The notes beneath the pieces were generated by a model, which was not told the origin of the DNA, made no database searches, and saw only the letters and a program-made list of their open reading frames with translations. Source: Desulfosporosinus sp049943955 (GTDB lineage Bacteria > Bacillota > Desulfitobacteriia > Desulfitobacteriales > Desulfitobacteriaceae). From it: a DNA stretch of 64,000 nt. Of this stretch, positions 6,700 to 14,383 are shown piece by piece (position 1 is the first letter of the stretch; each line of letters opens with the position of its first letter). The position numbers were made by a program, and so were the translations under genes. The stretch is taken from contig NZ_JBNFTW010000010.1 of the NCBI RefSeq assembly GCF_049943955.1, positions 1 through 64,000 of the forward strand. The letters run 5' to 3'.

Positions 6700-8430
6700 A
6701 TGCTGGAGGAACAGCCTGGCACAATTCCAATAGAAAAAATACTCGATAATACAAGCAATGCTATAATTGCCATTAATTTAGGAGGGCAAATAATATATGC
6801 CAATAGGGCTGTCTATAATATTTTACAAACTCCGGATCGAGACCTTGTTGGGCAATCGATTACAACATATTTCCCTGGAACAGGGTTGTTGAGAGTATTT
6901 GAAAAGGGAATCGCTGAGTTGGGTCAGCAGCTGACCATGAATAATAAGGTTTTATTAAGTAATCGCACTCCTATTTACATCCATGGTGAATTGGTAGGCG
7001 CTGTTGCAGTTTTTCAAGATATTACAGTCCTCCAAAATCTAATTGACAACATGGTAATTGAACATGAAAAAACGAAACAACTTCAGCGGACTCTTGAGGT
7101 CGTTCTAAATACTGCTTACGATGGCTTAATTGTTGTGAATGAAAAGGGAACTGTAACAATGACAAATCAAGCTTTCGCCAATTTCTTTAATAAATCTCCT
7201 GAGGAAATGATTGGAAAGCATATTCAAGATATTTATGAAAATCCAAAATTCACAGACGTATTGGTAACAGGGCAACCTGTTCATGGATATATTCATGATT
7301 TAAATGGCCATGAAATTATAGCCAGCAGGATTCCTATTACGCAAGAGGGTAAAATAGTCGGCGCTTTGGGAAAAGTTGTATTTAAAGATGTGAACGAACT
7401 TTATGCTTTAACCAAAAAGGTGAATTCTTTACGCTCGGAACTTGATTACTATAAGAAAACTATTTTAGAAAAGAATTTCTCTGCCTTGGAGCTTCTAAAG
7501 GGGAAAAACCCCCGCATGGTTTCCTTAGTTCAAATAGCACTTAGAGTTGCTAAATCCGAGTCGACCGTACTTTTAAGAGGCGAAAGCGGTACTGGAAAAG
7601 AATTGTTTGCCCAATTGCTTCATATGGAAAGTCTAAACAAAGATGGCCCTTTTATAAAAGTTAATTGTGCGGCTGTGCCAGGGAATCTTCTTGAATCGGA
7701 ATTGTTTGGGTATGAGGAAGGGGCTTTTACGGGTGCCCGCAAAGGAGGCAAAATCGGAAAATTTGAACTGGCTGATGGCGGTACCCTGTTCTTGGATGAG
7801 ATCGGAGATATGGAAATGGCTATGCAGGTAAAATTGCTGCGTGTTCTTCAAGAACGTGAAATTGAACGTCTGGGCAGCAATAAGCCTCGAAAAATACATG
7901 TTCGACTCATAGCAGCAACGAATCGCGATCTGGAAACAATGATCAGAGAAAAACAATTTCGTGAAGACTTATATTATCGCTTAAATGTGGTAACGTTAAC
8001 GATTCCTCCCCTTAGAGACAGGATCGAAGATTTAGATGCTCTGATTGATACGTTTATAAAGAAGTTTAATTTGCAGTTTGCTCAATCCGTTACAAGTATT
8101 TCTGAAGAAACAAGAAATGTCTTCTTAAATTATCGCTGGCCTGGGAATGTCCGAGAACTTGAGAACATTATTGAGAGGGCCTTTAATATGCTTGATGGCT
8201 CGGAGGTTCAATTAAAACATTTGCCAAATTATCTGCAGATCTTGGCGGGCAATGAAACTCGCCATTTTTCGGGTGGATCACTGGAGAGCATCTTAGATGC
8301 CGTTGAAAAAGAAGCCTTAATTTATGCTTTAGATGCTGCAAACGGGAATAAAGTACAAGCCGCTAAAAGTCTAGGACTATCGCGAGCAGGATTGTACAAA
8401 AAATTAATTAAACATGATCTTCATAAATAA
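6700..8430 (+). CDS. Sigma-54-dependent activator with two PAS domains
   Basis: An enhancer-binding protein of 576 residues. Two PAS domains (about 10-115 and 125-240) sense an unidentified small molecule or redox state. The AAA+ domain has Walker A GESGTGKE near residue 293, the sigma-54-contacting GAFTGA near 340 and Walker B GGTLFLDEIGD. A Fis-type helix-turn-helix (AAKSLGLSRAGLYKKL) ends the protein. ATG 6700 follows AGGGGGG; a TTG at 6652 would add 16 residues but has a poorly spaced site. It reads toward the fatty-acid operon, which has a sigma-54 promoter and paired upstream sites, so it very probably activates that operon. Confidence 0.92.
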   Translation: MLEEQPGTIPIEKILDNTSNAIIAINLGGQIIYANRAVYNILQTPDRDLVGQSITTYFPGTGLLRVFEKGIAELGQQLTMNNKVLLSNRTPIYIHGELVGAVAVFQDITVLQNLIDNMVIEHEKTKQLQRTLEVVLNTAYDGLIVVNEKGTVTMTNQAFANFFNKSPEEMIGKHIQDIYENPKFTDVLVTGQPVHGYIHDLNGHEIIASRIPITQEGKIVGALGKVVFKDVNELYALTKKVNSLRSELDYYKKTILEKNFSALELLKGKNPRMVSLVQIALRVAKSESTVLLRGESGTGKELFAQLLHMESLNKDGPFIKVNCAAVPGNLLESELFGYEEGAFTGARKGGKIGKFELADGGTLFLDEIGDMEMAMQVKLLRVLQEREIERLGSNKPRKIHVRLIAATNRDLETMIREKQFREDLYYRLNVVTLTIPPLRDRIEDLDALIDTFIKKFNLQFAQSVTSISEETRNVFLNYRWPGNVRELENIIERAFNMLDGSEVQLKHLPNYLQILAGNETRHFSGGSLESILDAVEKEALIYALDAANGNKVQAAKSLGLSRAGLYKKLIKHDLHK

Positions 8431-8499
8431 TTTGAATCGACAAAATATTTTCCCTATTAATGTCGCATTTTAGACTTAATGATCTGAATATTTAAAACA

Positions 8500-8609
8500 A
8501 ATGTGTAAACAAACGTAGACATGTCTATCATCGTAAACATCATTGATTATTTCGTAATAAATCATAAAAGGGTCGCTAGGTTTTGAGAATGTGTCAACAA
8601 AAGTTTACA
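8500..8609. promoter_or_regulatory. Paired upstream activator sites for the sigma-54 regulator
   Basis: Two 22-bp direct repeats at 8500-8521 and 8588-8609 agree at 18 of 22 positions, both beginning AATGTGT and ending ACA. Each is an imperfect palindrome of the form TGTAAAC-N4-GTTTACA; in the second copy only one base departs from symmetry. They lie about 110-220 bp upstream of the -24/-12 promoter, the usual distance for enhancer-binding proteins. The binding protein is inferred to be the adjacent PAS-AAA+-Fis regulator. Confidence 0.6.
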
Positions 8610-8705
8610 GTTAAAATTGCAGCTAAGGATTATTATTTTATTGCTAACAATTGGAAGGCTTGTCAGCATTGAGGTTCAAGATTCTGAATCTATTGAATAG
8701 TAAAA

Positions 8706-8721
8706 TGGCACAGAAATTGCA
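8706..8721 (+). promoter_or_regulatory. Sigma-54 (-24/-12) promoter of the beta-oxidation operon
   Basis: TGGCAC-AGAAA-TTGCA matches the consensus TGGCAC(G)-N4/5-TTGC(A/T), with the essential GG (8707-8708) and GC (8719-8720) ten bases apart. Transcription would begin near 8732, about 66 bases before the hbd start. Confidence 0.85.
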
Positions 8722-8797
8722 ATAAGATTCATGCGATTCGGAATCACCCATTTCTGCGGGATCGTAAAAATTTTAATAGAAAAAAGGAGGAGCATGT

Positions 8798-9643
8798 GTG
8801 AAAACTATCATGGTTATTGGGGCAGGACAAATGGGTGGCGGGATCGCCCAAGTTGCAGCTCAAGCAGGTTATTCAGTTATTCTAAATGACATTAAGGAAG
8901 AATTTGTAAGTCGCGGTCTTGGAATCATTGAGAAAAACTTAAATCGATCTGTTGAAAAAGGTAAGCTAATGGCGGAAGAAAAAGATGGGATTTTGAGCCG
9001 AATCACAAAATCGACGTCTTTACAAGACGCAGCTTCAGCAGATTTGGTTATTGAAGCTGCAGTAGAAAATATGGCTATTAAGGTACAAATATTTTCTCAG
9101 CTTGATGTTATTTGCCCTGAACATACGATTCTTGCGACAAATACTTCATCTCTCCCCATCACTGAAGTCGCCGCCTGCACCAAGCGTCCAGAGAAAGTGA
9201 TAGGGATGCACTTCATGAATCCTGTTCCGGTAATGAAACTTGTCGAGGTTATTCGTGGTTTAGCAACTAGTAATGAGGTTTATAGCACTATCGAAGACCT
9301 TAGTATAAAAATGGGTAAAACGCCGGTAGAGGTCAATGATGCTCCTGGATTTGTTGCTAACCGTATTTTGATTCCCATGCTCAATGAAGCTATTTTTACA
9401 CTTAATGAAGGGATTGCAACGGTTGAAGCCATTGATAACGTTATGAAGCTGGGAATGAACCACCCTATGGGTCCTTTGGCATTAGCTGATTTGATTGGTT
9501 TGGATACTGTCTTGTCAATCATGGAAGTTCTTCATGAAGGACTTGGAGATAAATACCGTCCATGCCCATTACTCCGCAAATATGTCAAAGCAGGTTGGCT
9601 GGGACGGAAGACTGGCCGGGGCTTCTACCAATATGAGTCGTAA
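8798..9643 (+). CDS. hbd: 3-hydroxybutyryl-CoA dehydrogenase
   Basis: 281 residues, the family's normal length. It interconverts acetoacetyl-CoA and 3-hydroxybutyryl-CoA using NAD(P)H. The N-terminal Rossmann motif is GAGQMGGGIAQVAAQAG. MHFMNPVPVMKLVEV carries the active-site His-Asn region, and the C-terminal helical dimerisation domain is complete (ANRILIPMLNEA). The GTG start at 8798 follows AAGGAGG; a nearer ATG (8794) is out of frame. It is the first gene of the hbd-crt-acd-thl operon and is driven by the sigma-54 promoter. Confidence 0.95.
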   Translation: MKTIMVIGAGQMGGGIAQVAAQAGYSVILNDIKEEFVSRGLGIIEKNLNRSVEKGKLMAEEKDGILSRITKSTSLQDAASADLVIEAAVENMAIKVQIFSQLDVICPEHTILATNTSSLPITEVAACTKRPEKVIGMHFMNPVPVMKLVEVIRGLATSNEVYSTIEDLSIKMGKTPVEVNDAPGFVANRILIPMLNEAIFTLNEGIATVEAIDNVMKLGMNHPMGPLALADLIGLDTVLSIMEVLHEGLGDKYRPCPLLRKYVKAGWLGRKTGRGFYQYES

Positions 9644-9741
9644 TCATAAGGCCGTCTAACGGGCTAATACAAGTCTTGAGGGATATCTGCTCTTTATGAG
9701 TAGGAATATTTTTCGATTTGTAACAACGAGGAGGTCAAAGC

Positions 9742-10524
9742 GTGGAGTACACAAATCTTTTACTTCAACATCAAGGTAATATTGCCGTTCTAACGATCAA
9801 TCGACCAAAAGCTTTAAATGCCTTAAACAGCGACACCTTGTCGGAACTGTCCGCCGCACTTGACGAACTGGGGAGAGATTCCAGCGTCAAGGTAGTTATT
9901 GTCACAGGCAGCGGTGAAAAGGCATTTATCGCCGGAGCGGATATTTCGCAAATGAAAGACTTTTCTCCTTTAGAAGGCCGTCGTTTTGCTCAGTTGGGTC
10001 ATGCAACGTTTCGCAAACTTGAACTTTTGCCTCAACCGGTAATTGCCGCTGTTAATGGTTTTGCCTTGGGTGGAGGATGTGAATTAGCGATGGCCTGCGA
10101 CATCCGTATCGCCAGTGAAAATGCTAAATTTGGGCAACCGGAAGTAACTTTAGGACTTACTGCCGGATTCGGAGGTACTCAACGATTGCCGCGTCTGGTG
10201 GGTACAGGACTTGCTAGTGAATTATTGTTTACGGGCGATATTATTGATGCTCAGGAAGCTTACCGTATAGGACTTGTCAATAAAGTTTATCCTTTAGAGT
10301 CTCTTAGGGAAGAAGCGCAGAAACTTGCCCAACGGATTGCCGGACGGGCCCCTGTGGCCGTTCAGTTAACAAAGAGCGCCATTCAAAGAGGAATTAATTT
10401 AGATTTAGACAGTGCCCAAGCTTATGAAGCAGAAGTTTTCGGTTTAACCATGAGTACTTCGGACCAAACAGAGGGTTGTACAGCATTTGTGGAAAAACGA
10501 AAACCAAACTTTGAAGGACGTTAA
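9742..10524 (+). CDS. crt: Enoyl-CoA hydratase / crotonase
   Basis: A 260-residue crotonase that hydrates crotonyl-CoA to 3-hydroxybutyryl-CoA. The oxyanion-hole segment AGADISQM and the motif ALGGGCELAMACDIRIAS are present. The two catalytic glutamates are the one in GGCELA and that in FGQPEVTLGL. GTG start after GAGGAGGTC. It is the second gene of the operon, with a 98-base gap after hbd and the acyl-CoA dehydrogenase 28 bases downstream. Confidence 0.94.
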   Translation: MEYTNLLLQHQGNIAVLTINRPKALNALNSDTLSELSAALDELGRDSSVKVVIVTGSGEKAFIAGADISQMKDFSPLEGRRFAQLGHATFRKLELLPQPVIAAVNGFALGGGCELAMACDIRIASENAKFGQPEVTLGLTAGFGGTQRLPRLVGTGLASELLFTGDIIDAQEAYRIGLVNKVYPLESLREEAQKLAQRIAGRAPVAVQLTKSAIQRGINLDLDSAQAYEAEVFGLTMSTSDQTEGCTAFVEKRKPNFEGR

Positions 10525-10552
10525 TCATTAAAAAATTTGGAGGTTGAAGATT

Positions 10553-11695
10553 ATGAATTTCGATTTAACTGAAGACCACGTTATGATGCGGAAAATGGTA
10601 CGTGATTTTGCGGAAAAGGAATGCGCACCGGGGGCTGAACATCGTGATGAAACTGAAGAATTCTCCGTTGAAATTTGGAAAAAAGCAGGGGAACTCGGCC
10701 TTGCCGGTATCACTTTCCCTGAAGAGTACGGCGGTGTTGGTGCCGACTATATTTCCTATGCCATCGCTGTTGAGGAGCTTTCCCGGGTTGATGCCTCAGT
10801 AGGTGTTACGATTTCTGCCCACTCCAGTCTTTGTGCCAACCCCATTTATAAATTTGGTACAGAAGCCCAAAAGAAAAAATATCTTGTACCATTGGCTACA
10901 GGCGAAAAACTTGGTGCCTTTGGTTTAACTGAACCCATGGCCGGTTCCGATGCTTCGGGAACAAGAACGACAGCAGTACGTCAAGGTGACGAATATATCA
11001 TAAATGGTAGCAAAATCTTTATTACTAATGGCTATTATGCCGATACTTATGTTGTCACTGCTCAAATGGATAAGAGCAAAGGAAATCGCGGAATTGCTGC
11101 TTTTATTCTTGAAAAGGGAATGCCGGGTTTCTCTTTTGGTAAAAAAGAGAAGAAGATGGGAATCCGTTCTTCAGCAACCTATGAGCTAGTGTTTGAAGAT
11201 GTTCATGTACCTGCTGAAAATCTCCTGGGTGAAGAAGGCCAAGGATTTAAAATTGCGATGCAGACCCTTGATTTCGGTCGAATCGGAATTGCTTCCCAAG
11301 CTTTAGGAATTGCTCAAGGAGCTTATGAACAATGCATGAAGTATGTTAAAGAACGTGTACAATTCGGCAAACCCATTTCAGAATTCCAAAACACCCAATT
11401 TAAACTTGCTGATATGGCAACACAAATTGAAGCTGCTCGCTTGCTCGTTTATAAAGCCTGCAAAATGGCGGATGCCCATGTTTCGGTTTCCAAGCTATCA
11501 GCAATGGCTAAAATGTTTGCTTCCGAAACTGCAATGGCTGTGACCACCATGGGAGTTCAACTCCACGGTGGATATGGTTATACACGCGAGTATCCCGCTG
11601 AGCGTATGATGCGCGATGCCAAAATTACGGAAATTTATGAAGGAACCAATGAGATTCAACGTGTAGTTATTAGCAGCCATATCCTTAAAGGATAA
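10553..11695 (+). CDS. Short-chain (butyryl-type) acyl-CoA dehydrogenase
   Basis: A 380-residue FAD acyl-CoA dehydrogenase. FGLTEPMAGSDASG binds FAD/substrate, and the C-terminal signature has the catalytic Glu in ITEIYEGTNEIQR. TTG 10544 lies in frame, but TTGGAGG at 10537-10543 fits the ATG at 10553. It oxidises butyryl-CoA or a similar acyl-CoA to the enoyl-CoA, or reduces crotonyl-CoA when working with bifurcating ETF. No etfAB genes are in the window, so its electron partner is encoded elsewhere. Substrate length cannot be fixed from sequence by eye. Confidence 0.93.
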   Translation: MNFDLTEDHVMMRKMVRDFAEKECAPGAEHRDETEEFSVEIWKKAGELGLAGITFPEEYGGVGADYISYAIAVEELSRVDASVGVTISAHSSLCANPIYKFGTEAQKKKYLVPLATGEKLGAFGLTEPMAGSDASGTRTTAVRQGDEYIINGSKIFITNGYYADTYVVTAQMDKSKGNRGIAAFILEKGMPGFSFGKKEKKMGIRSSATYELVFEDVHVPAENLLGEEGQGFKIAMQTLDFGRIGIASQALGIAQGAYEQCMKYVKERVQFGKPISEFQNTQFKLADMATQIEAARLLVYKACKMADAHVSVSKLSAMAKMFASETAMAVTTMGVQLHGGYGYTREYPAERMMRDAKITEIYEGTNEIQRVVISSHILKG

Positions 11696-11741
11696 TATAC
11701 TAGTCCTTCAATATTCGAATATTGTTGTAGGAGATGACTAA

Positions 11742-12920
11742 ATGAAAGACGTTGTTATCGTTAGCGCAGTTCGAACACCAGTGGGTTCTTTTGGCGGCGC
11801 TTTAGGACAAATTCCTGCCGCTGAACTTGGGGCGATCGTTATTAAAGAGGCCATCAAGAGGGCTGGAATCACCCCTGATCAAGTTGACGAAGTCATTTTA
11901 GGCAACGTTCTGCAAGGCGGATTAGGACAAAATCCTGCTCGCCAAGCCGCAATGAAAGCCGGAATTCCCCAGGAAGTTCCTTCATGGACTCTTAATAAAG
12001 TTTGTGGTTCGGGTATAAAATCAGTCGTTTGTGCAGCTCAAGCAATTATTGCCGGAGACGCAGATACAGTTATTGCTGGCGGAATGGAGAGCATGTCACT
12101 GGCCCCTTATGTTCTTCCAAAAGCACGAACAGGTTATCGAATGGGAAATGCAAATGTCGTAGATCTTATGATTAATGATGGTTTAACAGATGCATTTCAT
12201 AATATTCATATGGGAATTACGGCCGAAAATATAGCTGAGCAATTTGATATTTCACGCGAAGAACAGGATCGTTATTCTGTATCGAGTCAAAACCGAGCGG
12301 AAGAGGCAATCAAAGCTGGGAAGTTTAATGAAGAGATTGTACCCGTAAGTATTCCTCAGCGTAAGGGAGACCCGGTTGTATTTTCCCAGGATGAATTTCC
12401 TCGCTTCGGAGCAACTTATGAGTCTGTAGCTAAATTACGCGGCGCCTTTAAAAAGGAAGGGACTGTAACCGCTGGAAACGCATCAGGCATCAATGATGGT
12501 GCAGCAGCAGTTGTTGTTATGTCCAAGGAGAAGGCCTTAGAACTGGGACTAACACCCATAGCAACCATTAAATCTTGGGGTTCGGCTGGGGTAGACCCGC
12601 GCATAATGGGCACAGGTCCGATTCCTGCGACTCGGAAAGCCCTAGAAAAGTGCGGCTTGAAGATAGAGGATATTGACCTCGTTGAGGCCAACGAGGCTTT
12701 TGCATCTCAAACTTTAGAGGTAGCAAAAGAATTAAACCTCAATATGGATAACACCAATGTCAATGGTGGAGCTATAGCCTTGGGGCATCCTGTGGGAGCT
12801 TCGGGGACAAGAATTTTAGTGACTTTACTTCATGAAATGAAACGCAGAAATTCAAAACGCGGTCTGGCGACCCTTTGTATCGGCGGCGGTCAAGGGATTG
12901 CTTTAATTGTAGAACGTTAG
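11742..12920 (+). CDS. thl: Acetyl-CoA C-acetyltransferase (thiolase)
   Basis: A 392-residue thiolase with the acyl-accepting Cys in NKVCGSGIKSV, the histidine in ALGHPVGASG and the second cysteine in LCIGGGQGIA. It condenses or cleaves acetoacetyl-CoA/2 acetyl-CoA, closing the four-step cycle. It starts with ATG after GTAGGAGATG and ends the operon, with a perfect 12-bp-stem terminator at 12979. Direction (butyrate formation or oxidation) is not set by sequence; sigma-54 control suggests conditional use. Confidence 0.94.
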   Translation: MKDVVIVSAVRTPVGSFGGALGQIPAAELGAIVIKEAIKRAGITPDQVDEVILGNVLQGGLGQNPARQAAMKAGIPQEVPSWTLNKVCGSGIKSVVCAAQAIIAGDADTVIAGGMESMSLAPYVLPKARTGYRMGNANVVDLMINDGLTDAFHNIHMGITAENIAEQFDISREEQDRYSVSSQNRAEEAIKAGKFNEEIVPVSIPQRKGDPVVFSQDEFPRFGATYESVAKLRGAFKKEGTVTAGNASGINDGAAAVVVMSKEKALELGLTPIATIKSWGSAGVDPRIMGTGPIPATRKALEKCGLKIEDIDLVEANEAFASQTLEVAKELNLNMDNTNVNGGAIALGHPVGASGTRILVTLLHEMKRRNSKRGLATLCIGGGQGIALIVER

Positions 12921-12978
12921 GCACAATTACGTTAGGAAATTTTAACGCCAGAGGTTACCACAACTAATCAAATTATAT

Positions 12979-13020
12979 AAAACGGCTTGTTAACAACTTA
13001 CCAATGTTACAAGCCGTTTT
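12979..13020 (+). terminator. Terminator of the hbd-crt-acd-thl operon
   Basis: AAAACGGCTTGT pairs perfectly with ACAAGCCGTTTT over an 18-base loop. Its right arm merges with the start of repeat copy B, as happens with copy A after phoU. Confidence 0.8.
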
Positions 13021-13138
13021 ATCCAGTTTTTAAGATCCCCGCTTCTTGTAAGTGTGGGTGGGTCCTTCGTTAACTTCAGATGGGTTAGAGTCCCCATCTG
13101 AAGCCCCGATGTTCTGCTTTAGCTGAACGAGTTCACTT
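13016..13138. repeat. Dispersed hairpin repeat, copy B (most complete)
   Basis: A 123-bp element with three successive hairpin regions: the GATCCCC...GTGGGTC segment (13034-13063), a perfect 11-bp stem CTTCAGATGGG/CCCATCTGAAG (13074-13103), and TTCTGCTTTAGCTGAA near 13112-13127. It shares its start GTTTTATCCAGTTTTTAAGA and its end GCTGAACGAGTT with copy A. It lacks copy A's 65-base insertion and is probably closer to the original form. No coding capacity. Confidence 0.65.
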
Positions 13139-13161
13139 CCTTATTTGATTGGAAACTTGTA

Positions 13162-13199
13162 AATAAAAACTTGCAAACAATAGTTTGCAAGTTTTTATT
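13162..13199. terminator. Second, bidirectional terminator before gap
   Basis: A perfect 17-bp stem, AATAAAAACTTGCAAAC/GTTTGCAAGTTTTTATT, with a 4-base loop and A- and T-runs on both sides. It isolates the beta-oxidation operon and repeat B from the glycolytic operon. Confidence 0.8.
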
Positions 13200-13286
13200 G
13201 TGTTTAGGGAACCCTAATCATACAAACAAAAAAATGTGTAAACAAACATTTTATCTAGCAGGATTTTGTTCATTTGCACAGAATTA

Positions 13287-13304
13287 TTGTTAATATGTTA
13301 ATGT
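13287..13304. promoter_or_regulatory. Rex-like operator candidate upstream of gap
   Basis: TTGTTAA-TATG-TTAATGT fits the clostridial Rex consensus TTGTTAA-N4-TTAACAA in the whole left half and in TTAA of the right half. It lies 49 bases before the gap start. NADH-responsive Rex control of gap is known in clostridia; its use here is inference. Just upstream, 13232-13247 repeats a 16-nt core of the sigma-54 activator site at 8499-8514. Confidence 0.4.
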
Positions 13305-13352
13305 GGTATATCTAACAATGAACGTTGGAGCATTAAGAGGAGGTAAAAACAA

Positions 13353-14366
13353 ATGAGTTTACGAGTGGCTATTAATGGGTTCGGTCGGATCGGCAGATTA
13401 ACACTTCGTGCTGCCCTCAAACAACAATCACTGCCTTTTGAGGTAGTCGCTATCAATGACCTGGGAAGTCCGGCTTTATTAGCCCATTTATTTAAGTATG
13501 ACTCTAATCATGGGATTATTCCTAATTCAGTGGACCTTGATGGAAATACTATGATTATTGATGGAAAACGCATTGAAATTTTAGCTGAAAGAAATCCTTT
13601 AGATTTGCCATGGGCAAAGCTCGGTGTTGATATTGTCATTGAATCAACAGGACGTTTTACAAAACGAGATGCTGCGGCTCAACATCTTACTGCAGGGGCT
13701 AAAAAAGTAGTTATCTCCGCGCCAGCAAAAAATGAAGACATAACAATCGTTTTAGGTGTTAATGAGGAAAAATACGATCCTCAAAATCATCATATTATCT
13801 CTAATGCATCATGCACCACTAACTGTCTTGCCCCGGTAGCTAAAGTGTTATACAATGCTTTTGGAATCGAGCAAGGAATGATGACAACCACTCACTCAGT
13901 AACCAATGATCAGAGGATTTTAGATTTAGAACATTCCGATTGGCGCAGATCGAGAGCAGCCTATCAATCCATGATTCCAACAACAACGGGAGCAGCAAAA
14001 GCAGTAACTCTTGTTCTTCCTGAATTGGAAGGTAAAATGAATGGGCTTGCTGTTCGTGTACCAACCCCTAATGTTTCTTTAGTAGATTTTGTCGCTAATT
14101 TAAGCAAGCCAACAACGAAAGAAGACGTTAATGCAGCTTTGCGTCAAGCCGCAAATAATGAGTTAAAGGGTATTCTTGATTACACAGACCTCCCCCTCGT
14201 CTCGCGTGATTTCAATGGAAACCCGGCAAGCTCGATTGTCGATGGCTTATCAACCATGATGATGGGGGATCGAATGGTCAAAGTGTTATCTTGGTATGAC
14301 AATGAATGGGGCTATTCCAACCGTGTTGTCGATTTGGTTAAACTGATTGTTGCGAAAGGTCTGTAA
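13353..14366 (+). CDS. gap: Glyceraldehyde-3-phosphate dehydrogenase
   Basis: 337 residues, with the NAD-binding start INGFGRIGRLTLRA and the active-site Cys in ISNASCTTNCLAPVAKV. SWYDNEWGYSNRVVDLV is at the C-terminus. It performs the NAD-dependent oxidative phosphorylation step of glycolysis or its reverse. AGAGGAGG precedes the ATG. It forms an operon with pyk (17-base gap) and deoR (30-base gap). Confidence 0.96.
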   Translation: MSLRVAINGFGRIGRLTLRAALKQQSLPFEVVAINDLGSPALLAHLFKYDSNHGIIPNSVDLDGNTMIIDGKRIEILAERNPLDLPWAKLGVDIVIESTGRFTKRDAAAQHLTAGAKKVVISAPAKNEDITIVLGVNEEKYDPQNHHIISNASCTTNCLAPVAKVLYNAFGIEQGMMTTTHSVTNDQRILDLEHSDWRRSRAAYQSMIPTTTGAAKAVTLVLPELEGKMNGLAVRVPTPNVSLVDFVANLSKPTTKEDVNAALRQAANNELKGILDYTDLPLVSRDFNGNPASSIVDGLSTMMMGDRMVKVLSWYDNEWGYSNRVVDLVKLIVAKGL

Positions 14367-14383
14367 TCAGGAGGAATTAAATA

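Noticed and set aside
13255..13352. Possible sigma-54 promoter for gap next to the repeated activator core
   Set aside because: No TGG-N9/10-TTGC arrangement was found; TTGCAC at 13275 lacks a GG partner at the right spacing.
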